This document shows positions 31,915-39,560 of a DNA stretch of 64,000 nucleotides, piece by piece (the stretch's first letter is position 1; each line of letters opens with the position of its first letter). A program made the translations under genes and the position numbers. The DNA comes from Lawsonibacter sp. (lineage in GTDB: Bacteria; Bacillota; Clostridia; Oscillospirales; Oscillospiraceae): NCBI GenBank assembly GCA_022796195.1, contig JAAWIE010000002.1, forward strand, positions 1 through 64,000. Reading direction: 5' to 3'. A model generated the notes under the pieces. That model saw only the letters and a program-made list of their open reading frames with translations, did not search any database and had not been told where the DNA came from.

Positions 31915-31943
31915 ATAATATCGAAAATTTATAGTTTTGTCAA
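31915..31943 (-). promoter_or_regulatory. Sigma-A promoter for the AT-rich pocket genes
   Basis: On the minus strand TTGACA (31938-31943), a 17-base spacer and TATTAT (31915-31920). Confidence 0.85.
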
Positions 31944-31971
31944 GATTTAACTAAAAACTCCGGCAGTCTGT

Positions 31972-33501
31972 TCACCAATCCAGCCGCAGGACCTCCCATA
32001 CCTTGACCCCCTGGGCCTGAAGGGCGGCAAGGTAGAGAATCAGGGAGAAGACCAGGGTAGCCAGTCCGGCTGGAACAGAGGAGAGTCCGCTGTCTTTGAG
32101 GACCTGGAACAAAAGGTTGCCTGTCAACCCAGCCAGGGCCGCAGACAGCCCGGGCGCGGCCATCCACTGGAAGGGCCGGACCTCCAGCCCGGTCACACGG
32201 ACCATCTGCCACAGGCACAGCCCCAGTTCCAGCGCGGAAGCCGCCACTGCTCCGGCCACATAGCCTGCCATGCCCACCCCGGGCAGTGGTACCAACGCCA
32301 GGGTAAAAGTCAGCTGGGTCACCCCGCCCGCCAAGGAAATCGCGGCCACCGTCCGCTGGCGGCCCAGGCCGTTGAGGGAGGAGGCCAGCACCGAAGTCCC
32401 GCAGCTCATTGCCATCACACAGGCTAGGGGTATCAGGTACTCCCCCACTGCCTCCTGGTGGAACATCGCCCGGCCCAAGTCGGGCCCCACCACCACCATC
32501 AGCGCCATGCAGGGCAGGGTAAGCAGCGACACCGCCGAAATGGCCTGGGCGACCAGCCTTCTGGCTTCGCCAGGGCGGTTCAGGGCGCAGGCCCGGGCCA
32601 GCCGGGGGGTGAGCACCAGGTTCAGCGCCCCCAAAAACACAATGGGCAGGGACAGCATGGGCATAGTCATCCCGCACACCACTCCAAACTGGGAGACGGC
32701 GGCAGACCGGTCCACCCCGCCCTCTACCAGCTTCTGCGGGATTAAGGCGGAGTTGGCGGCCGCCAACAGATTGCCCAGCAGCGCGTTAAGGCCCACTGGC
32801 AGGGCAATGGCACAAATGCGCCGCCGGCGTACCCGGCCCTCTTCCCCCCGACCGGTGAGCCCTCCCCGCCGCCGCCGGTAGAGCAGCACCAGCGTACCGG
32901 AGGAAAACACCTCACAAATTACCATCCCCGCCACGATAAGCCCCACCACCCGTTCCGGGTACTGGGGCAGGAAGAGCAGCAGCAGGGAAATCACCGCAAA
33001 GGTGCGTACAAACTGTTCTAACAGCTCCACAACAGCGGGGGGACGGACCACGCCGGAGCCATAGAAAAAGTGCTTGTGGAAGTTCTCCACTCCGGTGAGG
33101 GCCACGCAGGGGATCAGAAGAATCAGCCCCAGCTGAGTCCGGGCGTCCCCCAGCAGATGCACCGAGATGGCGTCGGAACCCCAGATCACCACCACCCCCA
33201 CAGGGAGCAGCAGAAGGAAGAAGAGCTTCAAACAAGTTGTGATGGTCTGGTCCGCCGCCTTGCGGTTGCCCAGGGCCAGATGCTGGGAGGTAAGGTTGGA
33301 CACCGCCGAGGTCAGCCCCACGGCGGTAAGAGACATGATCACTGAGCACACCGGCATTATGAGCTGATAGAGCCCCATCACCTCGGCCCCCACCAGCCGG
33401 GACAACACCACCCGGTAGAAAAATCCCAGCACCTGCGATACCGCGCTCAGTGCCGTGAGAAACAGCGCCCCTTTTCCGGCCGACAGCATTTTTTCAGACA
33501 A
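31972..33501 (-). CDS. SpoVB/MurJ-type polysaccharide flippase-like protein
   Basis: 509 residues with about 14 hydrophobic segments and the MOP-superfamily opening KGALFLTALSAVSQVLGFFYRVVLSRLVGAEVMGLYQLIMP. It resembles SpoVB and related lipid-linked oligosaccharide flippases of Firmicutes; it could act in spore cortex formation or wall/polysaccharide precursor export, and the sequence alone does not separate these. The TTG at 33501 has GGGGGA five bases upstream; ATG 33489 is an alternative. It is followed by the AT-rich pocket on the same strand. Confidence 0.88.
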   Translation of the reverse strand: MSEKMLSAGKGALFLTALSAVSQVLGFFYRVVLSRLVGAEVMGLYQLIMPVCSVIMSLTAVGLTSAVSNLTSQHLALGNRKAADQTITTCLKLFFLLLLPVGVVVIWGSDAISVHLLGDARTQLGLILLIPCVALTGVENFHKHFFYGSGVVRPPAVVELLEQFVRTFAVISLLLLFLPQYPERVVGLIVAGMVICEVFSSGTLVLLYRRRRGGLTGRGEEGRVRRRRICAIALPVGLNALLGNLLAAANSALIPQKLVEGGVDRSAAVSQFGVVCGMTMPMLSLPIVFLGALNLVLTPRLARACALNRPGEARRLVAQAISAVSLLTLPCMALMVVVGPDLGRAMFHQEAVGEYLIPLACVMAMSCGTSVLASSLNGLGRQRTVAAISLAGGVTQLTFTLALVPLPGVGMAGYVAGAVAASALELGLCLWQMVRVTGLEVRPFQWMAAPGLSAALAGLTGNLLFQVLKDSGLSSVPAGLATLVFSLILYLAALQAQGVKVWEVLRLDW

Positions 33502-33576
33502 ACCAATCCCCCCTCACCCCAATCTATTCGGAAGGTGGATGGTTTATCCATTTTTATACTGCTCGGTAGAAGAGAC

Positions 33577-33605
33577 TGGACATTTTACGAAAAAAAACGT
33601 ATAAT
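33577..33605 (+). promoter_or_regulatory. Sigma-A promoter for the CmpB-like gene
   Basis: TGGACA (33577-33582), a 17-base spacer and consensus TATAAT (33600-33605). Confidence 0.82.
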
Positions 33606-33644
33606 ATTTTATTCTGAACAAGAACGTAAGGAGCTGTAACTGCC

Positions 33645-34541
33645 GTGGAGGAACTGTACCGAATTCTATGGATATTCTTTATTTACGCTTTTTTGGGCTG
33701 GTGTACCGAGGTGAGCTATGCCGCTCTGGTCACCGGACAGTTTGTAAACCGGGGTTTTCTCAACGGACCGGTATGCCCCATCTACGGCTTTGGCGTAGTC
33801 ATTGTCCTCCTCTGCCTGACCCCGCTGGCAGACAACCTGTTTCTTTTATTTTTGGGGTCGGTAGCCCTCACCTCCGCCCTGGAGTGGCTCACCGGCTTCG
33901 TGCTGGAAAAGCTGTTCCATCAGCGGTGGTGGGACTACTCCGAGGAGCCGTTTAACCTCAGCGGCTACATCTGCCTGCGTTTTTCCATCGCCTGGGGTCT
34001 TGCCTGCATGTTTGTGGTCAAACTGCTCCACCCCACCGTCCTGTTAGCCATTCGGATGATGCCCCACACGCTGGGGGCGGCGCTGCTGGTACTGCTTGGG
34101 GCCGTGATGGCGGTGGACCTGTCCGCTACCGTGTCCACCATTGTCAAGCTGAACCGCCGGCTGGCGCAGATTGACGAACTGGCCGCCAGAATCAAGGAGG
34201 CGTCCAACGAGTTCGGGGAAAATCTGGCCGAGCGGGTGCTGGACGCCGCCGAACGCGGTGCCGGCTGGAAAGAGGACTTGGACGAGCTGTCCTTCAAGCT
34301 GGCCCTGCGCCGGGCGGAATTGGCCGAAGACCTGGAAAACTGGGAACAGCGCCGGGAGGAACAGCGCGCTCAGGTCCGCCGCCAGCTGGAGGAGTGGCGC
34401 ACGTCCATGCAGGAACTGATGGACAGCCAGGACTTCGGCCACCGGCGGCTGCTCAAAGCCTTTCCCCGGCTGCGTTCCATCGACCACAGCGGTGCGCTGG
34501 AGCGGATGCACCGCCGGCTGGAACATCGAAAAAATCGATGA
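33645..34541 (+). CDS. CmpB-type putative ABC transporter permease family membrane protein
   Basis: 298 residues. About five membrane segments in the first 165 residues include the family hallmark FLGWCTEVSYAALVTGQFVNRGFLNGPVCPIYGFG (residues 16-50). A long charged coiled coil covers about 165-295. This matches the ABC_trans_CmpB family, whose transporter role is uncertain. The GTG at 33645 has AAGGAG upstream. It is followed by DUF1836 with its own promoter. Confidence 0.88.
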   Translation: MEELYRILWIFFIYAFLGWCTEVSYAALVTGQFVNRGFLNGPVCPIYGFGVVIVLLCLTPLADNLFLLFLGSVALTSALEWLTGFVLEKLFHQRWWDYSEEPFNLSGYICLRFSIAWGLACMFVVKLLHPTVLLAIRMMPHTLGAALLVLLGAVMAVDLSATVSTIVKLNRRLAQIDELAARIKEASNEFGENLAERVLDAAERGAGWKEDLDELSFKLALRRAELAEDLENWEQRREEQRAQVRRQLEEWRTSMQELMDSQDFGHRRLLKAFPRLRSIDHSGALERMHRRLEHRKNR

Positions 34542-34550
34542 CATTTCTTC

Positions 34551-34593
34551 TTTACAATTTTAGAAACTTTGTGATATAATTGCCAATATCACA
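34551..34593 (+). promoter_or_regulatory. Promoter with overlapping palindromic operator for the DUF1836 gene
   Basis: TTTACA (34551-34556), an 18-base spacer and TATAAT (34575-34580). The -10 box lies inside the inverted repeat TGTGATAT-N8-ATATCACA (34570-34593), a perfect 8-base match. A repressor bound here would block transcription; autoregulation by the DUF1836 protein is inferred. Confidence 0.7.
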
Positions 34594-34614
34594 TAACGAA
34601 AGAAGGTCCGACAG

Positions 34615-35139
34615 ATGGACGAGCTTATTGAACTGCGCGCCCGCATGGAACAGGAACGGCCCACCCCCTGGGAGGACCTGCCCGATCTGGCTTTGTATAT
34701 GGACCAGCTGGTGTCCTATATGTCCCGCCAGCTCATCCGTTTTGACGAGGGCAGCGCCCTCACCTCCGCTATGGTCAATAATTATATCAAAGACGGCCTG
34801 GTCCCCCGGGCGGAGGGCAAACGCTATGGTCCCATCCACCTCGGATACCTCACGGCGGTGGTGGCGCTGAAACAGGTGCTGACCGTCCGGGACATTGGGG
34901 CGCTGATGGAGGCCGGACGGGCTACGGAAAAATCTCCCCCCGAGTTGTACGGCTTCTTTTGCGACGCACTGGACCGGGCCCTCGCCGGTACAGCCCAGAG
35001 CATTGACCCAGAGGCGGACCAGTCCGACCTGGCCAAAATGGCCCTGGACTTTGCGGTGCGCAGCTATGCCAATCAGCTGGCCTGTCAGCGCATTTTGAGC
35101 ATCCTCCAGCCGAAAGAGGAGAAAAAGCGTAAACCGTAG
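34615..35139 (+). CDS. DUF1836 family protein, MerR-like predicted regulator
   Basis: 174 residues. The segment TSAMVNNYIKDGLVPRAEGKRYGPIHLGYLTAVVALKQVL (about 48-87) is the DUF1836 core and looks like a winged MerR-type helix-turn-helix. DNA binding is likely from fold and length; targets are unknown. The C-terminal half is helical. A palindrome overlaps its own promoter. It is followed 49 bases later by degV. Confidence 0.88.
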   Translation: MDELIELRARMEQERPTPWEDLPDLALYMDQLVSYMSRQLIRFDEGSALTSAMVNNYIKDGLVPRAEGKRYGPIHLGYLTAVVALKQVLTVRDIGALMEAGRATEKSPPELYGFFCDALDRALAGTAQSIDPEADQSDLAKMALDFAVRSYANQLACQRILSILQPKEEKKRKP

Positions 35140-35188
35140 GGACGGCGTGGAACCGCCCCGCCCTGTTTAGGAAAGGAAGTGTATCCGG

Positions 35189-36061
35189 TTGTCCGGCTTT
35201 GTCATTCTCACCGACTCATCCGCCGACCTGCCCCCGGAGCTGGTTGCGCAGATGCAGATTCAGGTGCTTCCCCTTGGCTTCGTTTTAGCGGATCATACCT
35301 ATTACAACTACCCGGACAACCGGGAGATGGACCCTCACACCTTCTACAACCGCCTGCGCCAGGGCGATACGGCCACCACCAACGCCGTCAATATCGCCCA
35401 GTATACCGAGGCGCTGGAACCCCTGCTTCAGGCGGGGCAAGACGTACTGGTGCTGGCCTTCTCCTCCGGACTGTCCACCACCTACAACTCCTCCCTGATT
35501 GCGGTGGAGGAGCTGGGAGAAAAATACCCGGAACGCAAACTGTACACTGTGGATACTCTATGCGCCTCTCTGGGACAGGGCCTGCTGGTGTGGTATGCCG
35601 CCCAGCAGCGGGACAACGGCGCCTGTATTGAAGAGGTCCGGGACTGGGTAGAGGCACACAAGCAAAACCTGTGCCACCACTTCACGGTGGACGACCTCCA
35701 CTTCCTGAAGCGGGGCGGACGCATCTCTGCCGCCACCGCTATGGTGGGTTCCATGCTCCAGATCAAACCGGTCCTCCATGTGGACAGCACCGGACACCTG
35801 GTCAACATCGGAAAGGCCCGGGGCCGGCACGCCGCTCTCAAGGCGCTGGTGGATCGGATGGCGGAAACCGCCATTGACCCGGCATCGCAGACTGTCTTTA
35901 TCAGCCACGGGGACTGCCTGGAGGATGCCCAGACGGTGGCCGCTATGGTAAAGGAGCGGTTTGGTGTGAAAAACGTCGTCATCAACTATGTGGGGCCTGT
36001 CATCGGGGCTCACTCCGGGCCGGGGACGCTGGCCCTATTCTACATGGGAAGGGAGCGGTAA
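35189..36061 (+). CDS. DegV family fatty acid-binding protein
   Basis: 290 residues. The N-terminal ILTDSSADLPPEL and the lipid-binding loop SSGLSTTYNSS near residue 92, with the C-terminal HSGPGTLALFYMG, are the DegV signatures. Such proteins bind a fatty acid and deliver it to the FakA kinase in phospholipid synthesis (family knowledge from FakB). The TTG at 35189 has AAAGGAAG upstream. It ends one base before the prmA start, so both are probably in one operon. Confidence 0.93.
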   Translation: MSGFVILTDSSADLPPELVAQMQIQVLPLGFVLADHTYYNYPDNREMDPHTFYNRLRQGDTATTNAVNIAQYTEALEPLLQAGQDVLVLAFSSGLSTTYNSSLIAVEELGEKYPERKLYTVDTLCASLGQGLLVWYAAQQRDNGACIEEVRDWVEAHKQNLCHHFTVDDLHFLKRGGRISAATAMVGSMLQIKPVLHVDSTGHLVNIGKARGRHAALKALVDRMAETAIDPASQTVFISHGDCLEDAQTVAAMVKERFGVKNVVINYVGPVIGAHSGPGTLALFYMGRER

Positions 36062-36062
36062 T

Positions 36063-37004
36063 ATGGATGAGATCAAATGGCTGGAGGTTACGGTTAACAC
36101 CGTCCCGGAACAGCTGGACCAGGTATGCGCAACATTAGCCGCCGCAGGAATGGACAGCCTGGTCATTGAGGATGAACAGGATTTTCTCCATTTTCTGGAG
36201 CAAAACCGGCAGTATTGGGACTATGTGGACCAGGAATTGCTGGACCGAATGAAGGGGGTCACACGGGTAAAGTTCTACGTCACCGACGACGAAGACGGCC
36301 GCAAACAGCTGGAACAATTCACCCGGGGCCTGGATCAGGAGTATGCCGCCGTCCCCCTGACTGAAAACGACTGGGCCTACAGCTGGCAAAAATACTATAA
36401 ACCACTGGAAATCGGTTCCCGGCTCTATGTGGTGCCCCAGTGGATGCGGGATGAGCCCATCCCGGCGGGACGGATCCCCTTCTACCTCAACCCCGGCCTC
36501 ACCTTCGGCACCGGTTCCCACGCCTCCACCCAGCTGTGTCTGGAGGGGGTAGAGGAACACACCGTCCCGGGCCGGGATGTGCTGGACCTGGGATGCGGCA
36601 GCGGGATTTTGTCCATCGCCGCCCTGTGCCTGGGGGCGGGCAGCGCCGTGGCTGTGGACATTGATCCCAAAGCGGTGGACGTTGCCTACGAGAACGCCGC
36701 CTTCAACAGCATCGGCAAAGACCGGTACACAGTCCGGGCGGGCAATGTGCTCTCCGATGCCGCACTAGCCCGGGAACTGGCCCAGCGGAGCTATCATCTG
36801 GTACTGGCCAATATCGTGGCCGACGTCATCATTCCCCTGGCCCCCCAGGTTCCCAATCTGCTGGAGGAGGACGGCGTGTTCCTCTGTTCCGGCATCATCG
36901 ACACCCGAACCCATGAGGTGGAGTCGGCCTTGCAAAAGGCGGGGCTGACCGTGACCAAAAAGCGGGAGAAACACGGCTGGGCCGCGCTGGAGGCAACAAA
37001 ATGA
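36063..37004 (+). CDS. prmA: Ribosomal protein L11 methyltransferase
   Basis: 313 residues. It opens with WLEVTVNTVPEQLDQV, then has PGLTFGTGSHASTQLCLE and the SAM motif VLDLGCGSGILSIAAL near residue 180, followed by LANIVADVI, the NPPY-equivalent typical of PrmA. It trimethylates lysines of ribosomal protein L11. The ATG at 36063 has GGGAAGGGAG upstream. Its stop overlaps the next gene by four bases. Confidence 0.95.
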   Translation: MDEIKWLEVTVNTVPEQLDQVCATLAAAGMDSLVIEDEQDFLHFLEQNRQYWDYVDQELLDRMKGVTRVKFYVTDDEDGRKQLEQFTRGLDQEYAAVPLTENDWAYSWQKYYKPLEIGSRLYVVPQWMRDEPIPAGRIPFYLNPGLTFGTGSHASTQLCLEGVEEHTVPGRDVLDLGCGSGILSIAALCLGAGSAVAVDIDPKAVDVAYENAAFNSIGKDRYTVRAGNVLSDAALARELAQRSYHLVLANIVADVIIPLAPQVPNLLEEDGVFLCSGIIDTRTHEVESALQKAGLTVTKKREKHGWAALEATK

Positions 37005-37990
37005 AACTTCTCATCTTTGGCCCAAAGGCCCGCTACGACCAATACCGCCCGGAATTTGCCGCTGCCCTTCCGGTAGAGACGGTATTCTGCACCGCCCACC
37101 AGCCCTCGCTGGAGGCGGCGCAGGCCAACCCGGACATCGAAGTCATTTTTGCCGACGCCATTACTCCGGTCACACGGGAACTTATGGATGCTCTGCCCCG
37201 ATTGAAGCTGATTCACTCCGAAGGAGTGGCCTTCAACGCCATCGACATCGAAGCAGCCCGGGAACGGGGCATCTTCGTATGCAACAACAAGGGGTGCAAC
37301 GCCGTATCAGTGGCAGAGCATACCCTTATGCTGATGCTCATGGCCCTGCGCTGTGGAGTCACTGGACACAACGCCGTTCGGGCGGGGGAGCAAATCAAAT
37401 TTAAGGAGAGCTTTATGGTCTCCAGCGCCCCGGAACTGGGCGAACAGACCGTGGGCATGATCGGCCTGGGGGACATCGGACAAGCGGTGGCCCGACTTCT
37501 GCGCCCCTTTGGATGCAGGCTTTTTTACTACACCGCTCATCGCCGTCCGCCGGAAATGGAGGCAGAGCTGGGCGTTATCTACCGGCCGCTGAAGGAGCTG
37601 GCCCAGACCTGCGACATTCTCTCCCTCCACTGCGCCGTCAATGAGCAGACAACTCATATGGTGAATGAGGCGTTTCTCGCCCAGGTCAAGCCGGGGACCC
37701 TGCTGATCAACACGGCCCGAGGCCAGCTGATGGATAACCTTGCGGTTCGCAAGGCCCTTGTGGAGGGCCGTCTGGGTGGCCTCGCGGTGGACACTTTGGA
37801 CCCGGAGCCCACCCCGGCGGATCACCCTCTAGTGGACCTGCCGCCGGAAATTGCGGGCCGGGCGGTGTACTCCCCCCATTTGGGAGGGCTCACCGGCGGG
37901 GCTTTCCGCCGGGCCCACCGCAACATGTGGAACTCCCTCCAGTTGATCCTGGAGGGCCAGCGTCCCAACTTTATTGTCAACGGCCTGTAA
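37001..37990 (+). CDS. D-isomer specific 2-hydroxyacid dehydrogenase
   Basis: 329 residues. The NAD-binding GLGDIGQAVAR begins at 155. The catalytic Arg lies in INTARGQLMD near 239, the Glu in DTLDPEPTP and the His in YSPHLGG. It belongs to the SerA/D-lactate dehydrogenase superfamily, reducing a 2-oxoacid or oxidising a D-2-hydroxyacid with NAD(H). There is no ACT regulatory domain, so it is not a classical SerA; the substrate is unknown. It is coupled to prmA by ATGA overlap and followed by a terminator. Confidence 0.93.
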   Translation: MKLLIFGPKARYDQYRPEFAAALPVETVFCTAHQPSLEAAQANPDIEVIFADAITPVTRELMDALPRLKLIHSEGVAFNAIDIEAARERGIFVCNNKGCNAVSVAEHTLMLMLMALRCGVTGHNAVRAGEQIKFKESFMVSSAPELGEQTVGMIGLGDIGQAVARLLRPFGCRLFYYTAHRRPPEMEAELGVIYRPLKELAQTCDILSLHCAVNEQTTHMVNEAFLAQVKPGTLLINTARGQLMDNLAVRKALVEGRLGGLAVDTLDPEPTPADHPLVDLPPEIAGRAVYSPHLGGLTGGAFRRAHRNMWNSLQLILEGQRPNFIVNGL

Positions 37991-37993
37991 GCG

Positions 37994-38022
37994 AAAAGCC
38001 GCCCCTTTGGGCGGCTTTTTTC
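37994..38022 (+). terminator. Intrinsic terminator of the degV-prmA operon
   Basis: AAAAGCCGCCC (37994-38004), loop, GGGCGGCTTTT (38009-38019), followed by TT. Confidence 0.92.
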
Positions 38023-38030
38023 CTATCCAA

Positions 38031-39227
38031 TTAAAATCCCAGGGTCAACCCCTCCTGATCGGACAGGCCATCCTTGGCCAGCATCCGCTCCAACACCTCC
38101 ACATCTGTGGTGATATCCAAAGCGTCCCCCTGGAAGAGGAGGTCCAGCTGCTTTTCAAACCCCTCCACCACTTTATCCATCATCCCCTCTATGCGGGACA
38201 TGGCGGCGGTGATGTTCTGTCCAGACACCTCCTGATCCTCCAGCTGCCCATAGGCCCGGAGAATCTTCAGGGTGGTGGGCAGGTAGTAACTCAAAAAACT
38301 GTGGAGCTGAGCGGCTTTTTCCGGGTGGCTTTTCTGATAATCCAGAATTTTGGCGGTAATCACCCCAATCCGATCAATCTGGGCGGACATTTTTTCGTTG
38401 TCAATGGCGTTATTAACCGCCCGGATCTCGGCCAGAATGGCGTTTTCATCCTCCTTCGGCCCAGGCGGCGGGGTCTGCCGGGCCATTTGGGGCGGCTCGC
38501 TGAGGCCGTCGCCGGTGAGGACCAGCCGGTCGCCGCCGTAGTCCAAAAATCCCTGAGGAAACAGGCCGTCGGCTAGCATATCGGCCAGGTCGTCCCGCAC
38601 CTTGGTGGGGGACAGTCCGGTTGCGGAGGACAGCGCGGAGATGGACACAGAGGTCTGACGGCCGATCATGGCCAGGTAATTGCGGTATCGGCTGGCCTGC
38701 TTCCGCTTGCGCAGTCCGGCCCAGAGACATCCCAGACCTCCGGCGGCGCAGCAGAGCATTATCATCGGGCCGGTAAGTTCCTCTATAAAGAAGCCGAACT
38801 CACCTTCGAACAGCCAGAACATCGCTTCACCAAGACTGCCGATAAGGCCCAGCATACAGCCAGCGGCGGTGGCGCCGCCCGCGACTGCCCAGCTCCTGCC
38901 CTTTTTGTCCAACTCGGACACCAAATCGCGCCCCTCTTTTTTCTTGGCCTTTTTCGCTTCCTTTTTAGAACGGAGGGGTTCCTGCGCGTCCTGTGCGGCG
39001 CTTTCCCAGGAGGTCGTCCGGGCCCCGGCAGGCATTTGGCCGGAATGCTGTTCGTAATAGGGGTGACGGCCCTGTTGGTGCTTGGACTTTTTGTCCCCGC
39101 TGAGCAGCTTCATCACAATCATCAACACGCCCACCGGGGCGGCAATGCCGGTAAAGATCAGACCAAGCGCAATGAGCCAATAAAACGTATCGTTCTTTTG
39201 GCCTGAATTTCCTTGATAGTCAGACAT
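38031..39227 (-). CDS. XpaC family (5-bromo-4-chloroindolyl phosphate hydrolysis) protein
   Basis: 398 residues. There is an N-terminal membrane segment (17-42), a Lys/Glu-rich linker, two more hydrophobic segments (about 115-135 and 148-170), a short winged-helix-like region (SISALSSATGLSPTKVRDDLADML), and the XpaC domain at the C-terminus (FLSYYLPTTLKILRAYGQLE, then RIEGMMDKVVEGFEKQLDLLF). XpaC proteins are often found with TelA-like partners, but none is visible here. Function is poorly known and the phosphatase name is historical. GGGGG lies upstream of the ATG. Confidence 0.85.
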   Translation of the reverse strand: MSDYQGNSGQKNDTFYWLIALGLIFTGIAAPVGVLMIVMKLLSGDKKSKHQQGRHPYYEQHSGQMPAGARTTSWESAAQDAQEPLRSKKEAKKAKKKEGRDLVSELDKKGRSWAVAGGATAAGCMLGLIGSLGEAMFWLFEGEFGFFIEELTGPMIMLCCAAGGLGCLWAGLRKRKQASRYRNYLAMIGRQTSVSISALSSATGLSPTKVRDDLADMLADGLFPQGFLDYGGDRLVLTGDGLSEPPQMARQTPPPGPKEDENAILAEIRAVNNAIDNEKMSAQIDRIGVITAKILDYQKSHPEKAAQLHSFLSYYLPTTLKILRAYGQLEDQEVSGQNITAAMSRIEGMMDKVVEGFEKQLDLLFQGDALDITTDVEVLERMLAKDGLSDQEGLTLGF

Positions 39228-39560
39228 ATCGTACCCCCCATATTCCTAGTGGCTCTATCATATCAGAAAATTCCAAAAAATAAATTGATTTTATCTTAAA
39301 ATTCCCTGAAGAAACAAGGCCCTCTCCTTCTACGCTACTATCATAGCCCATCACAGCAGAAAAGTAAATGGGTTTCCAGTTTTTTTGGTTGGAAGCAAAC
39401 GGAAAACTGGAGGGATTTTTCAGCGGACTTGTAACTATTCTGTAATTATTTCAGAGGTCCTCCGTGCTATAATATCAAGATAGTATAAAATGAGCGGCAG
39501 TCAGTCCGCTGTGTGTGTGAAAATGGTTCCGGTCCTGGACCGGGCAGGAGGTCGAAAGCA
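39228..39560. other. AT-rich divergent intergenic region
   Basis: About 330 bases between divergent xpaC and vanW-like genes. A TATAAT at 39468-39473 is a plausible -10 for the vanW-like gene, though its -35 is weak. No RNA gene or operator was recognised. Confidence 0.5.
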
